From: Spirodela intermedia
Taxonomy: Eukaryota > Streptophyta > Magnoliopsida > Alismatales > Araceae
Assembly: GCA_902729315.2 (NCBI GenBank)
Contig: LR746264.1
Span: 10,137,878 to 10,201,877, forward strand
Direction of reading: 5' to 3'
Length of the DNA: 64,000 nt
The translations under genes were made by a program, and so were the position numbers. Under the pieces are notes generated by a model. The model saw only the letters and a program-made list of their open reading frames with translations, had not been told where the DNA came from and did not search any database. Position 1 is the stretch's first letter. Each line of letters begins with the position of its first letter. Shown one piece after another: positions 47,167 through 59,708 of the stretch.

Positions 47167-49915
47167 GTAGCCTCGAGAGAGAGAGAGAGAGAGTACAGAG
47201 GCGCCGCCGATAGGGTTCTTCGAAGGTGGCGCTGATGGGAAATGCGAGGTGTGACGATGTACTTATGGAGGGCTGGTGAGGGAGGTGGAGGCGGTGGTAG
47301 AGAGAGAGAGAGTAGTGAATGATCAGAAAAGGTTATCTTTTAGGGTTACTGTAGAAAAAACATTAAAAAACTAATGTGGGAAAAATGAAAAACATTAAAA
47401 ATACATTGAAATGTGCGGGGAAAATTCGCGAAGGAATAATTGAAGAAAATAATTTAGAATTTTAAAGAATATTGCACCCCCGCCGGAACAGGTTTTCCGA
47501 TTTAACATTATTTCAAATAATAAAATTTAATATTTCATTTTCATAAAACCACACCCTGTAAAGGAGATTTTCATGTGATTTTATTTTCTTTTAAGGTCGA
47601 GTAATTTTGATAAAGCTTTTGCTTTGAAAATAAATAACGGGCCCACGATCTGAAACGTGACTGGGAGCCCACGTTCCCCCGTTGTACGGTAGTTGAGGGT
47701 GACTTTTGTAATGTGAACCGATTCGGAGGGGGTTTCCACAATTTTCCAATTCCTCGGGACCCATGTGACGTCCGAAGCAGCGGATGGACTGACGGACGGA
47801 CGGACAGAAGCGAAGACCACCGACTTCTTCCCGCAAGTTGCGCCGCCGCCGACGGCGGTGAGTCGGCGGAAAGAAAATGGTGTAGCTCGGCCGCCTCCAG
47901 GCTTCAGATTCCGCGTCATCTTTTCCATTCCCCCTCCCGGTTTTTCCTCATTTTTCTCATCTGCCTGCTCCGGCCACCGCCGGCCCAGTCCATCGGAGAA
48001 ACTCCTCCGGCCGGAAGGCGGGCTGACGATGACCCAGAGTATCGTAGTCCTCTGTTCGAGTGTGAAAACGAAATGTTCGTCTCCTTACGAGAATTATTCC
48101 TCCGCGTTCCTTCCGGCAGGGAATGAAACCCAGATAAAGATATTGCGTGTTCTCTGGTTAATCCTTCTCAGCGCTCGTCCTGGTCCCTGTCCAAAGCTCC
48201 TCCCTTCCCCTTCACGAGTTCTTCCTAACCTCGATCCGAGAAACTTCCTTCTATCGTAGGGCAGGAGGCGGGGGGGGGGGGTCTTAAGATCCGATCCGTC
48301 CTCGAGCTGTAAACCCTAATCCCCCGTCGCCGTTTCCAGGGGCGGTAAAGCTAACGTCTTGACGCACCGTCCACGGAGAAGTCGACGTCGGAGGGACGGT
48401 GGATGAGCTCCGACGGAGGGCTCTGTCCCCGTGATCCATTGACAGATACCCATTTTTTACGATCGAGGAGGTCTCAGAACCCATACATTTGCTTAATCGA
48501 TAATCTAAATCCTCTGCTAATGCCCTCGAGGGAAGAAACTCCAGCAAGCTCTGCGTGGAGGGTCTTGACCGGCGGATGGGGAGATGGAACCGGAGGAAAG
48601 GGGTGGAGCGCAGAGGGTACTCTGCCGTGCGGCCGTCGGCGGGACGGAACGGTAACCTCACGTTGTCGGCGGCAGAGGAAAGACACCGGAAGATTCATCA
48701 GTGGGGACCTCCCCCATTCGTGATTGCCCCAAAGTGGGTGGGAGGGGAGAACGGCCGCTCGCTCACGGCTCGGCGGCGGCAGCCGGCGGCGCCACCTGCC
48801 GCGCCAGTGGCGCACGTGAACGCGCTGGGGAGGAAGATGGGGGGACAAGGAACCCTCCCTAGTAGTGCGTGCCATGAGCAGATGACCGCCGCCGCCGGGG
48901 TTTATGGGACAGAATTTCAATTAATTTCTCGACGTCTTGTCCCTCCCCATTCGTTCTCCATTTTTTACGAGCTTTAAATCCGGGTGGTCCTCATCTTGGT
49001 TCTAAAAATTAGGAATATTTCACCTCAAATCTACTTCCCATGATCTGGGTCGACATGGGTTTCTCTCTTCTCCCCCTCCCCGCCAAGGAACGCCAGGGCG
49101 GAGCAGCGGGGAGCGGCAGCACCGCCGTGATCCTCGCCGTACTCTGCGCCTAGGGAAGCAGACTGAGGGGGAGAGTCCCCTGGTTCAGACAGAGGGACAG
49201 AGAGAGAAGGAGAGAGGGAAGGTACTGATGAACCCTTCAACAGCTCAACGCCGTTGTTTTTATGGAGTCCGACGATGAAGACCGCATCGACCCGCGCGTC
49301 AGTTTCTGCCTCCTCGTGAGGAGGTCCTGAGAGATAATGGCGTGGACAGATCGGAGCCTGCCGTCCAACTGGAGGCCGCCTTTGCCTGACTGGCGTCACC
49401 TTCTGCCATCCCCGGCCCTGTGTTCTCCTGTCATCTTTCTTCCCACCACATGGTAGAGAGAGAGAGAGAGTGAGAGAGAGAGAGAGAGAGGGACAGTAAC
49501 ATTCCTGGGTGAAATAGGACCCTATCAAAGCCCTGATTCAACTCCCGTGATCCAACAAAAGCTAGACTATTAGACCAAAACCTATCAAAGCCCGAAACTG
49601 GCGTCAGTAAGAAGTCAACCCGAAAGCAGCAATCTTGCTGGGCCTGACTTTGAAGCCCGAGTTATGACCCCAAAATAAAATCTTTCCACTGCACAAAAGA
49701 GGACGGATCTTGTATAATGCGCGTATGATAAGGTAAAGAACAGGAGCAGGTCAACGGCAATTTACAGGAGTTCGTCCTACCACACTGATCCGTCCACAGG
49801 AAGAAAGACTCGGAAGCTGAAACCAGCCAAGCCATGTATTCATATAACTATCTGGATGTATAGAAGAATCAGGGCCAGCTCTAGCCGGCCTCCCCGGGCT
49901 CCACACCCGGCATCC
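47167..49915. other. Expansin promoter and GC-rich spacer
   Basis: A GA tract (47178-47193) lies just before the expansin start codon. 47.35-47.6 kb is AT-rich. 47.7-49.5 kb is GC-rich with many overlapping open frames, a G10 run near 48270 and a GA tract at 49455-49490. I recognise no protein family, so I list no gene. The right end is the 3' flank of the rhomboid gene. Confidence 0.5.
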
Positions 49916-52896
49916 TCAGCGGCAAAGGTCAACGCATAGGTCATAAATCTGAGTTTCAGTTGCACCGGGCAACGTGTAATTTCGGCTCTTCCCAGTCTCC
50001 TGACAAGTCAAACTCACCAGAGTGTCGCGTTGAGTTATCTGCAACACATGGAGTAGTGCTCGTAAATATATGACGGGAGAAAAAAAAAGCAATAATTGAC
50101 ATTCTTCAGTCACATGATCTGTGAGAGTCAACCAAAATGTCAACGCGCTAAGCCTGAGGACACGCGAGAGAGAGAGTAGGCTTCTTACCGCGCAGGTACC
50201 AGGCGACGACCTGCAGCTCCATCTTGAAGTGGGGATGCAGCTCAAATAGCGGCACCAAGAACACCGCTCGTTTCCATTAACCCCTCGAGCAACCATGACA
50301 ATCCCAACAGTGAAGCTGCACATCGGGCATTCAGTCAAACAAAAATTCCTTCTCGGGTTTATTGAAAAATGAAATCAAGATGAGAATCTGCTGCTCACCC
50401 AACGATCAGTAGGATGATGGAGAGGACCCACAGCACATATTGGTACGTCTTGTGCTTCTTCTTCTTCGACGATGCGCGGTGCCCAAGAGGAATGTTCTTC
50501 CGACTGACCCATCCGAATTGCGGTCTGATCAGAAAGACGAATCCGAGAAGAAACCCAGAGAGGAACCCACCGATGTGAGCAAAGTTGTCGACGTGTGGGA
50601 GGATTCCGACGGCTAGATTTATCGCAATGATGAACACGAGAGTCAACAGCGCTGCAAACTAGAAAAAAAAGAAAAAAAGGAAGCTTCAGTTTGCTAGATG
50701 GAGTAGCCACATAATGCCTCATTTCTTCCACAAGATGGCGGAATATCAACGATACCTTGTTTGCATAGATCGTCCAGTTCGTTATGAGCTCGGAAAGCAT
50801 GCCACCGAGCAACCCGAAGAGCGCACCAGATGCTCCAACTGAGATACTCGACCGTATAAAGAGAGCAGACAGTAGGCTCCCCCCAAAGCCCGAAAGGAGG
50901 TATAACAGGCCAATTCTAACTGTGGAAGAAAGCAAGCGGGCATGATTATGCAGAAATGATTAGAAAAAGAAAAAGAAAAACCAAGCAGCCCGTCGAAGAT
51001 GAAAAGGTCATAATCAGTGATGTTTCTTAGAACTAAGAAATATCAGGAATTCCCTTGTGATAATTCCAAAGGCATGATCCAGTTGACTCTTGAGATCCCC
51101 AAGAACTAAATGTCAACGAAGTACCAGGAATTCAGACATCATAGACTTTGATGGATACATGGTTATATCCACATAGAGTCATCACACTCACCGTCTACTA
51201 TCCAGAAAGTACTCCGTAAAAACATTAGGATGATGATTATTCCTGAACTTAGAACAACGACTCTGATGCAAAGATTGTGGGTTGGATGTATATATCTCTC
51301 GTGGAATCCTCTTGATCATTCATCATTCTCCAATGTTTCAAAATGATGCCGAGTACAGGATGCCAAGCGATCTTAGTAATAACGAGGCCAAGAACATCTT
51401 TTTCGGATTAAAGCAAAAGATAAATCGCCTAGTAATATGATTGGTTTGAGGCTCTGCTCCATCACCTCAGCATCTCAGGTATTCTATGTGAAAATCAAAC
51501 TGGGAAAACATACTACTCGCGCACAAAAAAAAAAAAAAGCATGAATAGAAATAGCAGAACCCATTTATCAACCGAAAAAGAAGTTGCAAGATAAGCACAT
51601 ATAGAAACAGATTCAATACGTACTGAATCCAAATTCCTGTTCCAAACGAATTCCAATGAAAAGGAGGCTCAACATGTTCGCAAGAATATGGAAGACACCA
51701 GCATGCAGCCAGATGCAGCTGATGAGGCGCCACCACTGATGTCTGTCGACCACTTTTTTCACATCTAGAGCGCCCATTCGTTGTAGCCTGAAGACATGAG
51801 ACGTGTAATATCGCTCATAAATATGCTATATATCATCGTGCAGAAAAAATTGAGAAATTAAAGCTCTTATTTAGGATATTGAGACGGAATTGAACGGCCA
51901 TTTGATTATAATTTCACTGATTTCTTTATTTTATCAGAAAGACTTGGCCTTTAGCTTAAAAAAATATAAAATGTCTGAGATGAAGCAGTATGTACAGAAC
52001 AGGAATCACGAACCTCAACCAATGGTGCCAAAACGAAGGAAAAAATAAAAAGCTGATGCTTAAGGTATCTGATAGAAGTGGAGATTATTGCAAGGGTAGA
52101 AGTAACTATGAACAGAATCAATCATATCTTCATCAATAGTCTGCAAGGTATCCCCTAGCTATCCATCCTCATGCTAGCAGACATGGATTCCAGGAGACAA
52201 GGTCAAATGAACATGGAAATCTTACTACAAAAACCCGTAGGAAGCGATCAGTTTAACCGAGGGTCATGAGCTATTATTTGCTCACAATCTCCCGAGCAGT
52301 GGCAAGTTTTATCCTCATTTATCATCTCCAATAACAAGTACAGACGCCTAATCCCAGCATCTGTCCAGATCATATCTCACCATGATCAAAGTTCATATGT
52401 AATTGAAAACTTCTTGCAGGCTACAGAAATCTTTTATGAAATCATATGTAGAGGGAGAAAGGCAAAGTGATATAGCTTATGTATCCAGAAGGAAAAATTA
52501 TGAACGCGAGACAGATAGACGGCCCAAAACTGTTGCAATGACTTATAGAAGCAATGAGAACGAGGTAAGAACTCACGTTGAGGACGCGGGCCCGAGCAGG
52601 GGGTTCTCCTTGAATGGCTGGAAGGAGAACCTGCCCAAGAAGCGCGCGACGCAGGAGTCGGATCGATTGGGGCAATTATTCACGTACATGGAGATCAGAA
52701 AAACGGCGATGTTGGCAACGACGAACGTCGGTATCATCCATGGGATCCACTTGCGGAAGGGCCGGAATTCGTCGGAGGGGTAATTCTCCGACGGCACGGC
52801 CCTGCTCGAGGATTCCGTCTGCAAAGGGTGAACCGTGTTGTCCGCCCTCCTCGGCTGCACCCTCACCTCGACCTCGGCCTCCTTCCCATCACCCAT
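49916..52896 (-). CDS. Rhomboid-like intramembrane serine protease (RBL)
   Basis: Multi-pass membrane protease of the secretory pathway, RBL1/RBL2-like class. Six exons: 52577-52896, 51624-51787, 50756-50919, 50399-50658, 50189-50315, 49916-50038; 1158 nt, 385 aa, all in phase. A cytosolic N-terminus precedes TM1 ([20 protein letters not shown]). Then come RMGALD, the loop [20 protein letters not shown] and [17 protein letters not shown]. The catalytic serine is in [12 protein letters not shown] and the catalytic histidine in [12 protein letters not shown], so both active-site residues are present. The C-terminal Cys-rich lumenal part ([17 protein letters not shown] ... LCVDLCR) is the plant RBL extension. 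Start follows from [13 protein letters not shown], the first in-frame ATG of exon 1. Confidence 0.93.
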
Positions 52897-54273
52897 CCGG
52901 CCAAGAGATGAAAGAGAAGGGAAGAGAAGGGCTCAACTACAGGAAACGGCGACAGCACGTATGAGAGGAAGACTTCCGATCGGAAAGAAAAACCTGATCC
53001 AAAGTGAGCCTTTATACACAGATAAGCCTCAGAAGATGGATTGGGGAATTGAGGACGGAGGCTGACAGGAATACGGACCAACTTGGGTAATAGGAAACAC
53101 GAGCTGCTAGAGGGGGGCGGAGAATTCCTCTAATGTTCAGATATCCACCCAATGAGCGATTACGAAATCGCCATTAATTCACGGCAACGCATCACCGCAG
53201 AAGAGGAACAGGAGGGACCATCGTAGGTTGGGGGGGCGTAACGTGCGCGGGAGGGCCGAGACGTCGGCAGGTGTGACCAAGCAGGCACACGGGAAGCCGC
53301 CTCTCCCCTCCGACGTTACCCCCCAAAATAGGAAGAATGCGTGTCGCCGTCGTATTTTCAGTTGAATCGGCCGGCGACTTGTACAGGCCCGCCGGAGAGA
53401 AGACGAAGTAGCACAAGGCCGCGGAGAGCACGCGCGTAACGGTGAGCTTAACCGACCGCGGACCAACCCCGATCCCGTGTGGGGCGACCCGGGGATCGGG
53501 TCAACGTCCCCCCCGATTCCAAGACTCGTTCCTCTTGCCCGAGAAGATATATCCAATGACCGGCCAATTTGTCTATCAAATACGGGTTTTTTCATTATTT
53601 TCCGTATCATGGGGGCCCACCAGAACACCAATAAATCTCTTTGATGCCGACCCATCACCCACTGGGGCCCCACCATGACTGGGCCCTTCCCGCCCAAGCG
53701 ACAGGTGAACTGACTCGGTCTCCCCGCTCACCTACTCGCCCCGAAACGAACGAGTGAACCCGCCGCAAAAACGCGCGTCACCCAACGCTCAAAACGGTCG
53801 TAATCGGATCTTGTCGGCATATGGATCTAACGTCTAGAACAGGAAAAAGGCTCGGCTTTGGGCCCACGGACGCGTCTCCAGGACCCCACCAGTGGGTCCC
53901 ACCCACAGCCCAGAACACCGGGCCAACTCCGAGGCTAATAAAACCGGTAGTCAACTCCTCCGCTTATGGTAAATAAAACCAGCGTCACAGAGATTGAGAG
54001 GAGTCCGAAAGGAAGAAAGAAGCACCCAATTCGGGCATTATACAGCTTTAACACAGGCAATTATTGAAGGAAGACGGCGCCTTTCTGCAGCCCGAGGAGG
54101 CCGTCTGGGTCCAACCGCAAGCCCTGGTTCACAGCCATGGTCGGGCATCAGATGATGCCTCTGGAATATGGTTTCATCATATAATTGAGATATATTCTAA
54201 TATGGTTGGCAGATTTATTCAACATAAGATCAAGAGATTTACCTTCTGTGCGGCCTCGATGGGTGGCAGGAGT
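52897..54273. other. RBL promoter and IWS1 3' flank
   Basis: No exon seen. 53.1-53.9 kb is GC-rich with W-box-like GTCAA and TTGAC cores. 53.95-54.27 kb should hold the IWS1 3' UTR. Confidence 0.55.
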
Positions 54274-57200
54274 TCACAGATACTTGACCATGCCGCGGCC
54301 CTCCACGCTGAGCTTCGTTGCCTGGAGCTGCTTCTTCTTTGGGGCCTTCAACTGCTGCAGCTTCCTGTTCATCTGCGCAAGAACAGCCAGCCCAAGGCAC
54401 ACAAGCTAAGAGTCAGGTGAATTGCCCATCAGAAGTTCTCATGGAGCCCGACGGCAGAGAACTACCTTAAACACAGAGAGATTGCATAGATTACGAGCCA
54501 GAATGAATCACGATACGGATAAAAGCAGTAATAAGGAGGGGAATTCTTACTAAATCATTAAGCAGGACACAAATAATAAACAATATATGGATGAACTTAT
54601 TAAATATGGTACGTTGTACAACAGGCATTGAACATAGGGTCAATGTCATATTGACTTTTCAAGCTGTTTGACTTTGATGGCTAACAGCAAGAATTATGGG
54701 ATTTTTATTTTTATTTTTTTCAGGGTTCTGACAAATGCACCAGACTCTGAGCTTCCCAGCACAAAGAAAGGAAGGGGGTTTGGAGGTAGCCAATGAGCAG
54801 ACCGACCTTCAGTCGACGCTGATCTTGTGAGACTTGTTTAGCTCGTGCCCTGATTTCATCTGGATCGATCTTTGACTGGGGACGCACAACAAAATCTAGA
54901 GGCAGCGGTTCTGGTCTGGAAGCGTGCTGCCTTGATGCTCCTTGGCCTGCTTTTGGCCCCCTATCAGGATGGAAGCTACTTCAGCATATAAAACAGCGAA
55001 TAAAAGATGCTTAATAAATCAAGAAATAAAAGATATCCCCTTACTGTGAAAATTCATCAAGATCGTCATCCCTGGATTCTAGTCCTGCAGCCTTGCTCAC
55101 TTGCCTTCAATGGAAAAAGAAGAAAATAATCAATAAAAAATCAATAATTTAAACTGATTTTAGTAATAACGGGAGAGAGAAAAGAGGTAGTTATAAGATA
55201 CTTCTTCATTGGTGGTCGTCGGTAGGGTATTCTCTCATCATCGAAGCCTCTCATATCCTCAAATCTGGTGCTTTTATTGAAGATTGGTCGACTCTGATTG
55301 AATTTGAGAAAAAATATTAGCGCATTTTCATGGAAATGTAGCAAAAACTCTTGTAGGTAATCTGCAAACAGTATAAAGAATCAGTTAATAAGTTACCCAT
55401 TTGTCAACTAAATCTTTGGCAAGCCTTCTGTTGGCAGTCGTTTCTTCATCAGATTTTGATAGAAACATGATCACCTGTTCCATAGAGGCCTCCTTTATGA
55501 AAACTCCTCTAACACTGGATACAAAATCGACAGAAGATTGATGTAAAGCAATACCTTCCCCAGGCCGCTCTTTTTTAGCTGTTCTCTCCTATCATACTGC
55601 TCCAAATCAATAGGGAACTGCATAGCAGAAGGAAAATTTGAAATCAGAGGAAAAATGAAGACAAAATAGGGAACTGCATAGCAAGAAGACGACTATCCCA
55701 AAGGTGAAGGATGAACCAAAAAAATCCACTTCTTTGGGAACACAAACAGATTAGAAGGGAAACATAATGAGACGTTTTTTTAAAAATAATTGAGCAAAAT
55801 CTACGATTGCAAGATAGTAAAGCCAGTCACCACCCTGCTCAAAGCTCATTCTCTTTCAAGAAATGAAAAAGTCCCCGTACTTAACTAAAATGATGCTTCA
55901 TAGTGCAGGAGAATTATATGAATTGCAGACAAAGTTTGAAAACCGTGCTGTGAAATTTTATGAGAACTATTAAAAAAAATTAAAAGTATCCACGAGGTTG
56001 CATTTATTCATGCCCCCTCCGCCCTTCTATTGCATGTCTGCTTATTCCTAGCAGTCTTGAGTCTCATGGATCACTCAACAACTTAGTTTATTCCATTACC
56101 AGCAGTTTTCCATGAAATGAAACCAGCCACAATAACCTATGATCATGTACAACCGGGGCAATACCCAAAAACTAATAGTGATGCCATAAGGGTAGAATAA
56201 ATTCTTTCCACGTTGTATACACTATCGACAGGCAAAATCAAGGAATAAGGAAACCCTAAACTATCTGTATTCCTTAATGATCTATCTAATTTTGCATGAC
56301 CAAAGTATCATAGCTGAAAATTAAAGCATTTCCTCAAGCAGAAAAAAATTACACGTACGTCTGTCAAAATCTTCAGTATGGCACTCCGGATGTTCATATT
56401 GGGCAAGCTACCATCAGGGAGAGGTTCAAGCCAGTTTTTCAAGACAGTGAGGACACCATGATCCAAAAACTCCTGTTGAAGATTTTTCCTGCAGGATTAA
56501 AGGATAACTATCAGACGCTACAACAGCTTCACCCATCTGACAAGAGCTTGAGGAAATTAATGACCAGCTAATCCAGTTGGCGAACTACAAGGAGAATCGA
56601 ATGTGGCATACAACACTTAAGTTACCAGGACAAAGAAAGATATGGTTCAATCTAGAAGAAAAGAAAGCAAAAAAATTGCATAAAACCAATCTTTCAAAGC
56701 ATTGCCAACGCGACAAGGCAGGCTAGACACCCAAGATGCCCACCCTCCTTAGGCAAGCAGTTATCTGTGAACGAGAAACGGAGCCATTTGCAAATACAAC
56801 CTGCAGCATGCATCTGCAAATACAAATAGTAACTAACTACTAATGCGAATACAATCTGCAGCATGCATCTCCAAATACAAATAGTAACTAACTACTAATG
56901 CGAATACATACTAATAACTAACTACTAAGTAGATGCTAATCAATTCTTGTAATTTTACGGAGTGATTTTAATATATGTTCATGTATTAGAAAATTTTATC
57001 TTGTTTTCGAGCATTTTATATTTATTCATTTAAACCTAGTTTAAACACTAAAAAAATGTCATATAAGACCTGCCTTGTCAATTAAACTTTGCATGGAATA
57101 TCAGAGGACCAAATCTTGATAATTCTCAACATAAATGCTGTTTAGCTCGATCTAAAAATTGAAAATATCTAGTGTAAGAAGTCATAGTAACCATCTTACT

Positions 57201-59055
57201 TTGAAAGGACCTCAATTAGTAGTGGCAACTTCTTCAGTTTATTAATGGCAGGTTTTGATTGCCTGTTTAGCTCAGCATCTTCTTCAGCTGTAACTTCAAG
57301 CTCCGCCATCAGATGCTCTACTACTAGAGCAAGCTCAGCAGGAGATTTCTCAGTTTTCTTCTTTTTCTTTCCTCCCTTGAAGAGTCGATTGATTTCTTCA
57401 TCTTCCTCACCCTCCTCTGCCTGTATGAATTAGGACAAAAGTAGACTTAACATTTATAAGAACAATAGAAAACATTCAGGAAAGAAAAAAGTCTTAAACA
57501 TAACTGTTCAAATAGACTGGAAATGTCAACCTTAGAATAAAGAGCACTTTACACTAAAGATACCCATCTACAGTCTTTTGGAAGTAAATAGATTAAAGGT
57601 AGATGCAGTCACCAGGTTTTTTATTAAATTTATTCGAGATATTCTTGTATTTCAACCTAAAACATTTAAATTTATGAGTACATCAAAAAATACTAGTACC
57701 AAAATCATGCAGGAAATTGCATAAAAGGCATTAGAACAGACATAGGGAAGAGAAATACGAGACGAAATAGCATGCACCAACCTGAGGAGCATTCCTCAGA
57801 AAATCTCCCTCATTATCACTGCCAAAGCGATCAGCAGGGTCAACCCCACTATCATCAATGAAGGCATCATCATCCATTGTTCTGATTCCTTCTTGGTCAT
57901 CCTAAAAAGAAAGATGGTTAAAAAACATTCTTAGATTGCATTCACGAAAATCGAAAGGTAAAACAAATAATCGACATCAACAATAACAAGGAATCCAGAC
58001 ATAAGGTCATCTTCTCTTTGGTTAAAATTAGAAATTGAATAATATGACTGACCAGAAAGATTACAAACTTATACAGCTTTGAAAGATGCGTACAGTTTTT
58101 CCAAACACAGAAACCGAAACAAGACAGAGCAACAAATCTGTCAGTCAAAAAATAAATAATGATCCATTCTAATCTGGCTTATAAGTCATTACAGTTAAGC
58201 TTGATGGTTATAAGGCGAAAATTTATCCAACACAGTGAATTTAACATCCTGCCCATAAATTATCTAGCAATTGAAATATTTCTTTAAAAAAATTCATTAG
58301 CGATGAACAGGACAACTGCTCTAGTCACTAGAACAATAAGAAAGAAATATTCCCATCATCAGCACATAAAATGAAGGAACTTGATGAGACTAGCATCGAT
58401 TCAGCTTCAAATTTTAATATGGGGACAGCAGGCATTTTCTTCGGGCAAGAAGAGGATCTCCTAACCTCTGAATCACCTCCGGCGACAGTATTCCACATCT
58501 CATTGAGCTCTGAATCACGCCCATGATCCCTAAATCCTTCGTAACCCTTAGAACCCGATTTCGATGGCTTGCCCAATGGCTGTTGAGGTTTTGACTTCCC
58601 CTTCCCCTTCTTTCCGCTCCCTCCACTCTCTTCCTTCGACGAAAACGAGGAAGGCTTCCTTTTCTTAGACGAGGACGGCTCTTCCTCCCAGTCATCCAAA
58701 TCCTCCACTCCGAAAGCTCGCGACAGGCTCCCACCGGGTACCGGGCTGCTTTCCCTACCGCTCTTCTTCACGAGCCTTTTTCTCTGCTTCCCGCCCTTTT
58801 CCACGGCGGACCCGTGCACCGGCGTCGGCGACCTCTCTCTCCGCCAGTCATCTTCCGCATCGTCGTCCTCGAGACGATACACGGGCACCGGCGAGGCTTC
58901 CCGATAGAAGTGTGCGTCGGGATCCATCAAGGGTTCCCCATCTTCATCAACGTACCTGAACATCAAGAACAAATCTCCAAAGATGGCAATCGAATAGGAA
59001 AAAGCTACACCTAGGGTTCGGATCAAAGCACTCACGGATCGTTCTCGTAACCCAT
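54274..59055 (-). CDS. IWS1: Transcription elongation factor IWS1/SPN1, with an apparent 1-nt frameshift
   Basis: Nuclear partner of SPT6 on elongating RNA polymerase II; the Arabidopsis protein also works in brassinosteroid responses. Eleven exons: 59036-59055, 58466-58955, 57782-57901, 57200-57420, 56359-56488, 55556-55617, 55397-55474, 55202-55293, 55045-55104, 54807-54960, 54274-54372. The start MGYENDPYVDEDGEPLMD is typical. A low-complexity acidic/Ser-Lys region follows. The conserved TFIIS N-domain core reads INKLKKLPLLIEVLSK, FLDHGVLTVLKNWLEPLPDG, DFPIDLEQYDRREQLKKSGLG, VIMFLSKSDEETTANRRLAKDLVDKW and RPIFNKSTRFEDMRG. The C-terminus ends LSVEGRGMVKYL. Exon 6 is 62 nt where 63 is expected, so the sum is 1526 nt. 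This is one base short and would shift the frame inside the core. Confidence 0.9.
56793..56929. repeat. 55-bp tandem repeat in an IWS1 intron
   Basis: Two full units (56793-56847 and 56848-56902) differ at only two positions, followed by a decayed partial unit. Each contains CTGCAGCATGCATCT and AGTAACTAACTACTAATGCG. Confidence 0.9.
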
Positions 59056-59708
59056 ATCCCCAGTAATGCTGAAAATCGATGGAACTCCTCCGGAAGAGAA
59101 CGAGCGACTGGCCGGATGAGGTGATTCCCTGAACGCCGTCGAGCTGCGAAGATGAAGGCGAAGAGGGAGAGGGATGCAGTAGAGCTCCCTCTCGAACACG
59201 AATGCGAAGAGGGAAAAGTGATGCTGTAAATTCCTCGGTTTTCTCCCACCTTGTACAACCATTTTATTTCAATTCCCTCCCGCCAATACTATTATTTTCT
59301 TTTATACTCTCATGAGGGCAAATAAGCTAATATGTAATTATATATATCCCAATATGCATACAAGAAAAGTATATATATAGATATATCCTATAACTTTTAT
59401 GAATTGACAATATATGATTTTCAAGGTGTAAATAATTTATGACACCATTCACTGCCTTATTGGGCTTGAAAAGAAGGCACAATAAGTCACCAATGTGGCC
59501 CGCAGGATTTGGAGCCCACCAGCCATTGGGCCCAAGGTGGAGGCCGACAGTAGGATGTGTCCAGTGATCGTTCCGTGGAAGAAAGAGGAGGAATATAAGG
59601 ACCAGAGACAGCCGTGGCCGTCTGGTAATATCTCGGCGGTCTCTATAAATCCATGCGAGCTCGTGTGGCAGCCATTGATTCTGGTTGGAAGCTAGCTCCA
59701 CACGCCTC
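59056..59708. promoter_or_regulatory. Divergent promoter region of IWS1 and the PGRL1-related gene
   Basis: Only about 650 bases separate the two start codons. A CTATAAAT element at 59643-59650 lies about 60 bases before the plus-strand ATG, and a minus-strand TATAAA near 59301-59306 lies about 245 bases before the IWS1 ATG. Either could be a core promoter element; neither is proven. Confidence 0.45.

Noticed and set aside
47581-47928. 115-codon minus-strand frame
   Set aside because: No family, no supporting splice pattern and several overlapping frames of similar length.
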